Shown piece by piece: positions 22,801 through 36,211 of a stretch of DNA of 64,000 bases. Positions within the stretch are counted from its first letter, which is position 1; each line of letters starts with the position of its first letter. The DNA is taken from NCBI GenBank assembly GCA_963573315.1, contig OY752150.1, positions 806,001 to 870,000 on the forward strand. Reading direction: 5' to 3'. The position numbers and the translations under genes are program-made. The notes beneath the pieces were generated by a model, which saw only the letters and a list, made by a program, of their open reading frames with translations, did not search any database and was not told the origin of the DNA. The stretch is from Entomortierella parvispora. Taxonomy: Eukaryota > Mortierellomycota > Mortierellomycetes > Mortierellales > Mortierellaceae.

Positions 22801-25329
22801 GAGTCGCGGAGTCTCGTTTAGCACTGACAGTGGTCTTGAACCATCAGACAATACCGTATCAAAAGTACCTCGCTTACTGGTTTTCCTGCAATTGGACCCC
22901 GCATTTCTTTCGCCTTCAGTCAGACGAGCAATGCCGATCGCTGGCTCGGTTCAAGTCAAAGTTTCTTGAGTACCTGCCTGGTTGGTAAATGAAGCACTGT
23001 GCACCTTTATCGCGATCAACAAGGAGATAGGGGCGACAAGACAGACTTGGTTTCTACTCTTCCTGACAACCTTTGCAAGCAGTAAGGAGCAAGGACTGTC
23101 CCCACTTTTTTTTTGTTGATCTTGTGGGCGTATGTTTGGTTCAGCATGTTTGTCCTCCTCGCCGCCGGCTCTCATCGAAATGTTGCACAAGAGCTCATCC
23201 ATCACATACATGGCCATCGGTTCGCCATCACTGTGGACCTCTTTACCCCGGACTTTCTTCGGCTTGGAATGAAGGTCGCGGGGGGGGGGGGGGAAGTGGA
23301 GAACCCCACTTTGTTGTTCCTTCATCCTGTGTCGCCATGGGCAAAGTTCATCCATGTCAAGTGTCTACTCCTGCCCAATAAATACGAGTAATGCTTACCA
23401 CGATTCACTTTGCCTTCCTTTCCGTCGCCACCTCCTCCTTTCCTCGTTGAAGAGGTGTCCAGTGCTGTAATTTTGTTTGATATCTTGCCCATTCCAAATT
23501 TTCGCGATCTGTTCATGCTGAAAGGTAAGAAGCGTTGAAGACGACGAGCTATAGGCAGCAGGAGAGAAGGAGGGGAGGATCTTTCTTTTTTTACGTATCC
23601 CAACCTACCTCAAAGTGAACATATGCAAGAGCGCAATGCCTCCTCTTCGCGATCTTGTTTTCTGGGTACCCTGGCTGCGGTATGCACACCATCTCTGGAA
23701 AGAAGCGGTCAAAAGGGCAAGCGGCTGAAAGTGAACAGTACTTTTTTGTTGTAGTCGGCTGCAGGGGCTGAGAAGAGGGAGCAGCAGCAGTGAGCGAGTG
23801 ATTCACGTTCGACCCCCCACAGACCCTTACTCTCTTCTTGCTGCGATTTGGCAGACACACAGCAAACAAAAAAAAAGATGTGTCAATCGTGATTTGCTGC
23901 TTTGGATACCCCCAGCCACGTATCTTTTCTTTTCCTTGCGCCGGATGGCTCATCTTTAAACATCTGTAAGCCTTGTCTGTGGTGCGAGAGGCGCCATCGG
24001 TCGGTCTTTAAGACATGCTTAGTACACGCCAAAGAGCATGGACCGTACGTCTGTTCTCATATCTCTTGGTCGCTCCAAAACACATCCTGTGAATTCATGT
24101 CGAGGTCGAGGTCGAGGTCCTTGACTAGACCCGCCATTTCGCCGGGTGCCTAGGCCACTCTCACTCATTTACGTTTATTGGACATCTTCATCTTCGCGCG
24201 TGCGCTTTATTGCCTTTTCATCCTTTAGCATGCTCTGAATCACCTGAGGCGAGATGATATGAACAGAGCAAGAACAGAGCGAACAGAGAGTGAACTCAAA
24301 AAAAAAAGAGAAGGAAAGGGAAAGATGGCCAGGGGTTTGTTGCCGCATGGCTTTCCTTCACCTTGTGTTGGCTGTTTCGAACCTTGACACAGAGATGGGT
24401 TCGCAGCTACAGTATTCGCAACAGTGGGAATGAAGAGGACATCCAACCTTGTTCGTCTCAGCGTCTGCTCGAGCCGAATGCTGTTTTCTTTTTTTTTTTG
24501 TTTTTTTTGGCGGCTTACCCTTCATGAATCTCATCCAATCCCTTACGCGACTGCAGATCGAGACACTTCGGTTGGCTGGACCAAGCCCCTTTCTTCATGT
24601 CTGTCGAATTGGAGGAAGGGAGAGGGTAATTGGAGCGTGGACAGCTGAATCGCTCTTCTTCCACAGCTTCCTCTTCGTTCTATAGTCTAACACTAATGAT
24701 TTGACAAGTATTCCAGCAGAGATACATGGACATGTACCTTTGTCTAGAACAGGAAAGGGCCGAGGGTGGGGTAAAGCGAGGGCTGGTTGATGGCGGAATA
24801 CGGGCCATTGGGCAAAGACAAGTCTTTTTGCACGCAGCAGAGGAAATAGTGGTGATGGTGACGATCTTGCCATTGCACCCCCTTCCCCTGCTTTTCTTGC
24901 GTTTGCTACCATCAGGACAGAAGGTTGCTGCGATAGAATTTTACCCCGCCTTGGTTTTTTTTGAGTGCACAGACACACCAGCAAACTTGTCTGGAGATTA
25001 AAAAAAGAGAGGGAGAGAGAAAAATTCCTTTTGGCCGCCTTCCTTTCTTTTGCTCTTTCTCGGCCTGTCCTGTCCTCTCCCGAGTTCGAAAAAAAGGGGA
25101 TCCTCAACACTTTGGGCAACGATCATGGCTGCAGAGGAGGATGAAGGGAAAAGGGGGAGAGAGGACATTCAATTCACCGCCCGGCGGACATGAAGATGGT
25201 TACGGTGTAGTCGGCTAGGGTGCTTCTCTTGCCCTTGTTTTGCTGCAAGAAGAAAAACACGCGCAAGAGTAATCTAACAGCTTCAATTCATTCAACGTCG
25301 ATTCAATCCAACAGAGATAGATTAGCACA
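19868..25329. other. 5.5 kb gene-poor region with coding relics
   Basis: No intact gene is supportable. Contents: a T run near 20061-20083; a frameshifted coding-like relic at 20617-21400 (listed separately); weak coding-like pieces on the minus strand at about 22000-22600 and 22960-23360 in several frames; a 14-base G run at 23280-23293; and A/T homopolymers near 24300 and 24490. No tRNA or rRNA was recognised. Confidence 0.45.
20617..21400 (+). pseudogene. Probable decayed protein-coding gene, family not recognised
   Basis: Protein-like pieces follow each other on the same strand but in different frames, separated by stops. 20617-20834 reads RDDDGYSSDSSGG (encoded from about 20626) through PNKSFFFDTPG. 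Another frame then reads GPLGLKHFLVAVISKGQ up to a stop. 20959-21060 encodes MTLDTFSNDSSNLQYYD and ends in a stop. About 21092-21334 holds a Cys/Trp-rich piece (HLRPCSVCTDF, ASLWVWTIHDF, KSCPYQ). A shifted frame then gives RTILVTACLFNIGELALG. The order is collinear, which suggests a single gene broken by frameshifts rather than noise. I tried to connect the pieces with GT-AG introns and could not do so in frame throughout. Function unknown. Confidence 0.35.
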
Positions 25330-28300
25330 ATGTCTTCCCCCGCGTCTGCTTTCGCCGTTGCACCGCTGCCGCCGTCGCCGTTGGCTGACAGCAGCAGCAA
25401 TGGACTCGGCAATGGACACGACAACAATGGTCATGGCACTCATGGCCCCCGCTCGCATGCACCTTGTGCTCATCACATCCATCAAGGGTCTTCTTTCTCA
25501 TCTTCTTTCTCTTCTTCCTTCTCCTCCAACCTGCCCTTGTCACACTCTCCTCCGCCCTTTAAATCCCATTATCATCCTCATCCTTCCCCGCATCCCTGTG
25601 GTTCTTCTTCTCCCCTCTTCACCGATAATAATAATAACAACCACCACCACCACCAACTTCATCCGCAGCCCGCCCGCTTCTCGTCTGCGTCCCATCATCC
25701 TTACTCCCAATACCAGCAGCAACAATCTCCTCCACCTTCACCTCTCTCGTCAACTTTCCTTGACGACCGTTTCTTCGCGACCAGCAGCAGCAACAGCAGC
25801 AGCATCAGCAGCAGTACCAGGGCCAATCCGGGGTTCCGCCACCAGCGCTTTGATTCCTTTGGTTCGACAACAAACGCCACAGAATCTCATTCAACCTTTG
25901 GTCACACCGCCAACAGCACCGCCAACACACGACTCTCTTGTACCACCACTTCTCCCTCCCGCCATCTTCAGTTGCAACACCCTCACCCCCTTTACCCCGA
26001 GCATCATCCGCTCGACAACCGCAACACCACCTCTCTACCAACACCCCCTTCCAGTGTCATTATCCCCAGTTCAATCCAGACTCCTGCCCGATCACCTCGG
26101 CGCCGCTCTCATTCCCTTTCACTCGCGACAGTGTATGAGCAGCCTGTTCTGAACCATCCGTCTTATTACTCTACTTTTCAATCATCCTCCCAACAAGACA
26201 AAGAAGAATCCTCTCTCAGTATGCAGCACCATCAGCACTACCACAGCTCACTGCAGCCCGACACAACACCCTTGACGGGTTTGCCTAGAAGCATGGGCGT
26301 TTCCTCACAATCTCCCACTCATCCCCAATTCCCTTCTCGCAACCAGAGTCAGCACTACCAATCCTTGGACGCCCACGCGTACCAAAACTTTGGGCCAGGA
26401 CAACCACAGCCTCCACCTACGCCTCCACAACACTTTCAGCGACAGCAGAGCTATTCCCAAGACCATGATGGCCACGACAAACCCAAGATTCCATTGGGTA
26501 TGACGGAGGAGGAGTTTGAGGAGATGGAGGACCGTCGTCGGATGCAACAACAGATTCTGAGAGATAAACTGGCTCAAGCCAGTTCAAGGTCAACGCCTGA
26601 CCCAGCCATGAGCGTCAAGATGACGACAAACACTGGGTTCGCATTGGGCACGTTCGACATGTCCGAGTCTCTTGCGATTGTGGAAGACTTGCTTGATTAC
26701 TTTGGCGAGGACGAGCTGGCCGCCTTGGACATTGACGGCGAAGGTAAAAAAAATCTTCCCTTCTCTCCCTCCCCCCTCGATCGACTGGCTTGGATGGCTG
26801 AGACTTTGAGGGGGTTACCAGAAACCTACTTCCCTGCATGGGAACTGCATGTGGTTTCTGCCCAGTCACGTACCATTTGACAGGTCCGGTCCGCTCAGTA
26901 CTTTTTTCTTACGGACGATCTTCTGACAATTTTTTTTGGCCGTTTCATTAGAGCGATTCAACGAATCGCAATTGATCGAAGCCGAAAGGTGTCACCTGCA
27001 ACGCGAGTCACTGGTACGGCATCTTTACGACTCTGAGGAGGATTACCTGCGTTCACTGCAAGAGATCCAGTCCTGTTATCAGCAAAGACTCCTGCACAAT
27101 CTCCAACATCCTGAAACAGGCAAGAAGACCCTTCTGGGTGACAGTGGCGGAAAGGCCGTCGCGACCAAGGAAGAGATTGATATTCTTTTTGGTAATCTGG
27201 ACCAGCTCATCGCCTTCCATGAGGGCATCCGAACCATGCTTGAGGGTCGCTCCAAAATTTGGGGTCCATCTCAGATCATGAGCGATTTGCTCCTTAATGT
27301 GGTATGTACCTTTCTCCCTCCCCTTCCCTGCATCTCCTAATGCATCCACGTATCGCCTAGTACATATGTTTGATGATATATTTGAAAAATCTAACTTTGA
27401 GGTTTTTTCTCTTTCTTTGTTGTCATGTTCTGTGTCAAACAACAGATTCCAAAGTTCAAGATCTATAGTACGTACTTTACGAACTTTCACGCGGCTCTCA
27501 CCATTCTGGACCGGATCTCAAGGACACCCCAATATAAAAAGTTTATGGAGGTAAGGAACACCTTCCCTCGCTCTTTCTCCTGTTTTAATTGCAATTGAGG
27601 GCAATCGAGTTCCCGCCAAAGACTGGACATTGTGCAAGAACGCAGAATTAACATATCGCGCGCGCTTTCCCTTTTCTTTCTCCCTTGGACAGCAATGTGC
27701 AGTAGAGAACCCACCAGGCACCGCCAGTCTTCATCTGATGTTGGCGTTCCCTCTCAAACGTCTTTCGACCTACCGGGACTTGATCTTGGCCATCTGTCAA
27801 GCCACTCAGCCTAGCCATCCTGATTATTACAACTTGATGCGAGCCCAAGACGCTGTTAATATTGTGGCATCCGAGCTCCGTCCCGAACGAATTATGGCCC
27901 AAGACCAATTAGCCCTTTGGGACATTCAATCCAATATGGTCGGACTCCCAGAGCCGATCTTGATTCCGACCCGACGCTTGCTTCTTCGGGCAGATTTGCA
28001 CAAGATCGACGCATCGCTTCAGTTAGAGCCAAGGACGTATTACTTGATGAACGACATGTTATTGTACGCGCGGTTTGATCCCAAGAAGAATGTTTACCAG
28101 TTCAAGGTAAAAAAAAAAAAACGCTACCAGAGCGAGATTGTTTGAAAGTGACTTGAAGGCCAGCCATCATTAACGCGTTTATTCCTTTTTTCTTTCTTTC
28201 TTCTTCTCTGCAGGGCATGTTTAACTTGGCAAGGTCCCAAGTAAACAATGCAGAAGATAATCCAACACTCCCCCAGCTCCCCAACTCGATTCAAGTGGCG

Positions 28301-29068
28301 AACCAAGGGCGGAGACAAATGATGAAGTGTCGGAGTCGAGAGGAACGTGATCTGTGGCTTCGAACGATGCGAGAGGCAGTCGACATTGCGACCAGGAACG
28401 CGCCTGTGGATACAACACCTATTCGTAAAGACACTCTCCCTCTCTTTGTCCCCTCTGGCACCGTTGGATCCGACTCGATCTCAGTTGCCGGCAGTACCAG
28501 CAACAGCATCAGGGCGGGCAGCATCCACGGTAGTGGCAGCACCCACGGTAGTGGCAGCATCGACGGCCACCCTAGACCCTTCTCGGATTCAAGATCCATC
28601 AACTCAAAGTCTAGTAACGATACTACCGGTTCAGGATCCAAATCGCCGCCGCGGAAGCCTAACCCTGCAGACTTTTATGGCGGATCCTTTGGGCTGGATG
28701 TGACCGTGAACTCGAATGAAGACAATTATCAGCGATCGAGTCCATTGTCGCTGTCTGCGACCCTGTCCAAGAACTCTTCTAGTTCTTCAGTCTCGACTGG
28801 TATAACTACAAGTTCTTCCACCGCGACTACCACCAGTAAACCAGCACTCGGTGCCATGTTGGCCGCGATTCCAGTGGAGCAGTTGACGCCCAAACAGGCC
28901 AAGGCCAAGGCAGCACTGGCGGCCGCGGTCGAGGCCAGGCGACAAGACCGTCTGAAGAAAGAGATGAAGAATGGAGGAGCACCCGTCAAATCCGAGATGA
29001 ACAAGAACGTCAACTTGGACTTTTCATCATCGTTTATTCCCGCAAAGGAGCGCATCGCAAAGACATAG
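25330..29068 (+). CDS. Rho guanine nucleotide exchange factor (DH-PH)
   Basis: Five exons, 25330-26743, 26952-27301, 27446-27550, 27693-28106 and 28214-29068, sum to 1045 residues. The first ~440 residues are Ser/His/Gln/Pro-rich and disordered, ending in an acidic helical segment (MTEEEFEEMEDRRRMQQQ). The DH domain starts near residue 485 (LVRHLYDSEEDYLRSL) and includes the helix DRISRTPQYKKFME and the hallmark LAFPLKRLSTYRDLILAI (degenerate QRLxRY-type helix). A PH-like domain follows (LLLRADLHKID, YYLMNDMLLYARF, then SREERDLWLRTMREAVD). The C-terminal ~200 residues are Ser/Gly/Thr-rich, with a GSIHGSGSTHGSGS repeat and an Ala/Lys helix. Predicted to activate Rho1/Cdc42/Rac in polarised growth. 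Which GTPase it acts on is not evident. Confidence 0.88.
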
Positions 29069-29900
29069 GACGGAAGAAGAAAGGGAAAGAAAAAGTTTCT
29101 CTTTTCTAATGACAGATACAGCACCCCAAAAAAATCATCATGATTCATCATCAACACAACACCATGTCCATAGGTCCCTAATAAAACCACCCCCTCACTT
29201 TTCTGCATCGAAGACGATATTGTCCATTGACCATTTGGAAACACATAGGACCGCACACCCGTCGCTGAGGTACCCAACACTTCACAGACAGCGCCGACAA
29301 ATGCCCAGGATACCTGTTAGAAGAGGCAAATGGAAGACGTTGACATCAAGAACGTCCCTCGAGACGAGAGTCGAGGTTGACTGCAAAGGGTGTTGGTAAG
29401 CATTGACAGGGCTGTATTCTTGCGCAGCGACCCAAACGTCATGGTCGGAAACCCAGGAAAGCGGGATCACCCTTTCGTGATCGTTTTGTGATCTTTGTGC
29501 AACAGGGACAACACCATCAGGATTCTTTTTCAATGAGGGGGTGGCTATGTCTCCATCTCTGGATGTGGCGGGGGTATCATTGCTGCTCGCTGCTTTCATG
29601 CACACAAAGAAGAAAAAGCCGATGGTAAAAAGAGACCTTTGTTGACAGTTTGGAGTTGCGCCCTTGGCTGTTGTTTTGTTTTTGTTTTTTTCGTGCAATC
29701 TCACTCCAACAAATCCTCTTCACTCCAAGGCTGAGCAATCGGAAGCCAAAGACCAATTGAATTCACCAATTTCGGAGACCCTGTGGACATCAAAGACCTC
29801 AAAAGGCCCACAAAAGGCCCACAAAAGACTCTCAAAAGATAGTGGCGAAATGGCGTAAAAATTAAAAACGCGATGGAGGGTATATTATCATAACCCTCAA
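29069..29900. other. Convergent 3' region between RhoGEF and secreted protein
   Basis: About 830 bp. A minus-strand open frame at 29282-29704 has moderately protein-like composition, but I see no domain, splice support or conserved start, so I do not call it. A tandem AAAGGCCCACA pair lies near 29800-29823. Confidence 0.4.
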
Positions 29901-30809
29901 CTATGACTGGAAGACACGAGCAAAAAAGGCTATTGTGGTACTAGAAGAGGCAAGGATCCACAGCCACCGAGACCCCATCATCAACATTCTTGAACCTGGT
30001 CCACTCTGGCTCCGAGGCGGCGAGACCGAGTTTGAGGGCGAAGGGGACGAGATCGAGGCTGGAGCGACCCCATCCACAAAGGTGGGGCCGCATCGCTTCT
30101 GGATCAAGAACTGGATTCCTCTCACCCACGCCACGACATTCGGATCCAGGTTCAATTGCCGGATCGACACAAAGCTGATCACGGGCGTGATCATGGCCTT
30201 GTTACAATCCGTGCAGAGCAACGAGTTCGGCATCGAGGCCACATATGCCTGGAACAGTGTTGCGTTCAGGAACACGTCCCAATTCTTGATTTGTGGATTC
30301 ATTTTCACATATTGCTCCAGGGAATCCGCCAGGATCGTCAGACAAAACGTCCCGTTCTTGGGTGGATCGATCCGTTGACACAATCCTTGCTTCAGAGGGA
30401 CGTACAAGGACGCAGCTCCATAGACGGCTTGCATCGACTCGTAATCGTCTGTGGAGTTGACGCAGTTTTGGTTGATGGTGTTCTCGATCAGAGTCACACT
30501 CGCCGCACTGCAGTCGGGCAGTTTACAAAAGGAAGTCGTTGTGTCGTTGACGAGTTTTGGCGTGATGTCGTCTGCTTCGAGGAGTGTGGTCAGAGGTCCA
30601 AGGGGTATACAGGCGTTGATGCCTCGATCTGTCAGGAGAGCAGAGACACCGACGGTGCACTGGTCAAGAAATGAGGCATCTGCTGTGGGTAGAAGGATGG
30701 TGTGGAGGACGAGGATGAAAGTGAAGACAAGAGAAATGGTAGATAGCTTTGAGGAGGAGGAAGAGGATGATGGGATAGGGAGGCGAAAGGGAGAGAGAAT
30801 CGACGGCAT
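29901..30809 (-). CDS. Cysteine-rich secreted protein, probably GPI-anchored
   Basis: A single exon of 302 residues. A Ser-rich leader of about 20 residues precedes a hydrophobic stretch (LVFTFILVLHTILLP) with likely cleavage after TADA near residue 45. The mature part has ten cysteines, including CKLPDC and CTDC pairs, and several N-glycosylation sequons (NDT, NST, NGT, NAT). A Ser/Pro-rich spacer follows. The C-terminus is hydrophobic (WLWILASSSTTIAFFARVF) and fits a GPI-attachment signal, so a plasma-membrane or wall location is likely. The layout resembles uncharacterised fungal cysteine-rich surface proteins. No catalytic motif is visible. The leader has no other Met, so the start is not in doubt. 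Confidence 0.75.
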   Translation of the reverse strand: MPSILSPFRLPIPSSSSSSSKLSTISLVFTFILVLHTILLPTADASFLDQCTVGVSALLTDRGINACIPLGPLTTLLEADDITPKLVNDTTTSFCKLPDCSAASVTLIENTINQNCVNSTDDYESMQAVYGAASLYVPLKQGLCQRIDPPKNGTFCLTILADSLEQYVKMNPQIKNWDVFLNATLFQAYVASMPNSLLCTDCNKAMITPVISFVSIRQLNLDPNVVAWVRGIQFLIQKRCGPTFVDGVAPASISSPSPSNSVSPPRSQSGPGSRMLMMGSRWLWILASSSTTIAFFARVFQS

Positions 30810-31594
30810 TTTTTTTTTTTTGTTTCTGCTCGAGGGAACAAGTCGAAATAAGGTAGAGTAAACTCCCGGGAGACGAAGACCAACGGTCGCAACGTTGGAG
30901 AGCGGGAAGAGATAAGAAGGAAGGAGAAGTGAGCGAGTGAGCGGCAGATGAATGAATGAATGAATGAGATGAATGGGGAGAGAAAGAAAGAGAGGAGGAG
31001 AGAGAGAGGAAAGAAGAGAGAGGAGAGATACATAGAGAAGAGGAGGGTCTCAATCCTCCCGCCCTTCTTTCCATCTATGCTGTCACTGTGTCCTTGGGCG
31101 GAGGTTGAAGGACAGGAGGCACAAACCTTGCTGCACGCCCATGGGCGAATGGTTGTCCCCTGTTCTGTTCCTGCTCCTGTTCCTGTGAACCAACACAGCA
31201 CTTGCGATTGAAAGTAGTTCAAGTCACATGACTGCCTCCGTCACCGCATCCTCCCTTTATCGCATGCGCTGTGCTACCCTGGACGTGACACTTCGACGCG
31301 CAAGGCAGGCGACGCGCAACGTCTGCTACAGGAAGGGGACTTGCATTCATTCATTATTCATTCATTTCATTCATTACCCCTCCTTCTTTTCTTTCTTCAC
31401 TCTCTCCACGGACAACGCCCTTCACTGTTTCTCTTTCCCTCCTTCCCTTTCTCCCTCAGGAACCGCCCTTTAGTCTCTGGATAATCTCGGCGCAAAGAAA
31501 AGGAACCTTCATCTCTTTTTTGCATCCAGCCCTAGTTCATCCCACGGAAACCTCTTCTCACCCACCCGCATACCTCGCCAAAAAATAACATACC
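30810..31594. promoter_or_regulatory. Divergent promoter, secreted protein / proteasome alpha-2
   Basis: 785 bp with strong strand asymmetry: AG-rich to the left and CT-rich to the right, as seen in leaders of both genes. It contains (GAAT)n microsatellites at about 30949-30966 and on the opposite strand at about 31346-31378. No gene seen. Confidence 0.45.
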
Positions 31595-32842
31595 ATGGCT
31601 GACAGATATTCCTTCTCGCTCACAACATTCTCGCCTGCCGGAAAGCTGGTCCAAATCGAGCACGCTCTTGCAGCTGTCAACAGCGTAAGTGGAGCACCTT
31701 GATCCTTTCTTTTATTTATCTCCGCATATCTCTTTATCTCTTTTGCCTCGGAGGTGATTCTCAGAGATCTAACGCTATTCATCGTACATTGGCTTCGCTT
31801 GGACTCTTAGGGTGTTACCTCAATCGGCATCAAAGGTAATCCTCGCTCACCAGGATCTTTCAAGGAAACCAGGAGGCACGGACAACTGCTTTTTTTTTCT
31901 TTTCTTATCGTTTCAATGGAACAAGCAGGAGATTCATACAGGAACATAGGATAGAATCTCAAATATTTGCACGCATCAGGCTACAGGTCTTGGCAGAGTA
32001 GCTTTATAACTGCAAAAAAGAGCAAGCCCTAGACAATGGAGGGGGTGGGGGAAGAGATAGAAGGAGAACCTACAGGAAAACTAATCAATTATCTTTCTTG
32101 ATTCTTCTCCTATTTTAGCCACCAACGGCATTGTGGTTGCGACCGAGAAAAAGGCAGTGTCGACTTTGATTGATGACTCTTCTTTGGAAAAGGTGGCGAT
32201 TATCAGCTCCAATATTGGCATGGTCTACTCCGGCATGGGACCTGATTTCCGTGTTTTGGTCAACAAGTCAAGGAAGGCTGCTCAAGCCTACAAGAGAGTT
32301 TACATGGAGGAGCCACCAACGGCGATCCTCGTCAAGGAGATTGCCAGTGTCATGCAAGAGTTTACACAGAGCGGGTAAGAACAACCCCGATGACTGGATT
32401 CAGGAAGAGAAAAGAGAAAGCTGTTCTAACGAAATCCCTACCCCCGTTTTTATTTGTTTTATTGACATTTATTAGAGGCGTCCGTCCCTTTGGTGTGTCA
32501 CTTTTGATTGCAGGATTTGACGAGAGTGGACCCATGCTGTACCAGGTCGACCCCTCGGGTTCTTACTGGCCATGGAAGGCAACGGCTGTGGGCAAGAACA
32601 TGGTGAACGCAAAGACATTTTTGGAGAAGCGTTATAACGACGATATCGAACTCGAGGATGCTATTCATACCGCCATCTTGACGTTGAAGGAAGGATTCGA
32701 GGGCCAGATGACAGAGAACACTATCGAGATTGGAATCATCACAGGCGTTGTTTCGACCAAAGACGATGGCGCTGTCGTCTTGCCAGAGTTTAGGAAACTG
32801 TCCCCAGTGGAGATCAAGGATTACCTTGCCAACATTGCTTAA
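31595..32842 (+). CDS. PRE8: 20S proteasome subunit alpha-2
   Basis: Exons 31595-31684, 31811-31835, 32119-32374 and 32476-32842 encode 245 residues, matching the family. The subunit belongs to the outer heptameric ring that gates substrate entry to the proteasome core in cytosol and nucleus. The alpha-type signature is at the N-terminus ([23 protein letters not shown]), with the gating YSFSLTTFS unique to alpha-2. Further support comes from [30 protein letters not shown] and [17 protein letters not shown]. Exon 2 is only 25 nt. The frame resumes precisely across the 283-nt intron 2. The 3' UTR runs into a 138-bp tandem duplication. Confidence 0.97.
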
Positions 32843-32890
32843 AGATACAACAGCCTTCACAAGAAAGAAAAACGTCAACAAAAGGAAAAC

Positions 32891-33166
32891 CAAGGGAGAA
32901 AACGGAGGATGGAAAATCATATTGTTTCGTGTGTTTTTTTGTTGCTCCGGACTCGTCACCAAAATAAAATAAAAAAAAAAAAAAAGTATCGGCTTCACAC
33001 TTGAACTTTCCACGGCTTCACAACTCTTCAAGGGAGAAAACGGAGGATGGAAAATCATATTGTTTCGTGTGTTTTTTTGTTGCTCCGGACTCGTCACCAA
33101 AATAAAATAAAAAAAAAAAAAAAGTATCGGCTTCACACTTGAACTTTCCACGGCTTCACAACTCTT
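32891..33166. repeat. Perfect 138-bp direct tandem duplication
   Basis: Copy 1 is 32891-33028 and copy 2 is 33029-33166, identical by reading. Each contains AATAAA (32963-32968 and 33101-33106) inside an A-rich tract of about 15 A. The unit starts 49 bases after the proteasome alpha-2 stop codon, so that gene has a doubled poly(A)-signal region. The rest of the 479-bp convergent gap (32843-33321) to the ERG10 stop shows nothing else. Confidence 0.93.
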
Positions 33167-33321
33167 CACAACTCTCGCCACTCTCGGATCCAATTGCAAA
33201 CGGTATCAGCACGGAAATCAATGTTTAACGAGCAAATGATACTCTGGGTAATATGTATTGTGGACTATGTATGGTAGTTTATGCTGTAAAGGAGGGTGGG
33301 AAGGAAACAAAAATTGGACAT

Positions 33322-35237
<1,916 letters not shown>

Positions 35238-36211
35238 GATGTCGAGGTGGGGGAGAGTGGAGTGGAGTGGAGAAGAGTGGAGAAGAGATTCGAAATGGAT
35301 CGGATTGCTGAATCGAGCCTTGAATAGGATAGAGATAGGCTCAGAAAGCGGGGTGCGGGCGGAATCGGGTCACGTGCGCGAGTGTGGGGGAGACCGGGAG
35401 AGACGAAATTGCAACACATACTGCAATACATACTGCAATGCATTGCAGGAACACACGTCCTTGTCTTTAAAGTCTATGTGCGCGAGACATGCGTGTCTAA
35501 CCCATGCACTTCTAGGCGCTATTCCCACCGCTACAGTCTAAAGTCGTTGCATTTGCAAAAGTATCTGCTGCATCGCAACTAGGCAAAACGTCGGATCGGG
35601 TAACACCCATTATTGCCTTTGCTTGGAAATGGACGGGGACGCGCGTCGGATATTTCTGACGCGTGCAGCTAGAGGACTTGCCAATTCCCTGTGCTTCTTG
35701 CGAGTCCATCCATGGCGCGGTTTCTGTACTGTATTGCATCGCAATTGAAGCCACAATCACCCCAGCTTCATGCCTCTACTCCACCACCCAATTGCTCCGA
35801 TCTTGCCGTGCACGAGCAGTCAGGGCACAAAACATTACATTGTTTGTGAACACAGACGCGCAAGACGAGACAGTGGCTGCTTGGCCAAAGAGCGAGCAGG
35901 TGGTATGGGCGTGGCAGCAGCATGCAGGAACTGTCCTTTGACCCTTTGAGACGACGTGTTGCGTCCCAACCCCTTATTTTGCGAGTTGCTCCACACACAC
36001 AAACTCAAGGGTCGTCGGTCCCTTTTGTTTTGTTCCCGTGTCCCTCTTGCGCTCTCTTTCTCTTTTTTCTCTTTCTCTCCTTCTCCATTCCCTCATCAAC
36101 AGCACCTCATTTCCCCCCCTTCTCCCACGTCTCATCTCATTCTCCCTTTTTTCTCTTCACTCTCTTCCATTCCTAATCAACTCATCAGTACATCGTTCAA
36201 CACCATTTAGC
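35238..36211. promoter_or_regulatory. Divergent promoter, ERG10 / GCK kinase
   Basis: 974 bp without a gene. Near 35410-35450 there is a direct repeat of CATACTGCAATA type. The last 200 bp are very CT-rich and probably form the kinase leader. Confidence 0.45.

Noticed and set aside
23780-23830. B-box-like GTTCGACCCCC, considered as a tRNA
   Set aside because: No matching A box, anticodon arm or acceptor stem could be folded around it.
29282-29704. 140-residue minus-strand open frame between RhoGEF and the secreted protein
   Set aside because: Composition is only mildly protein-like; no motif, promoter or splice support.
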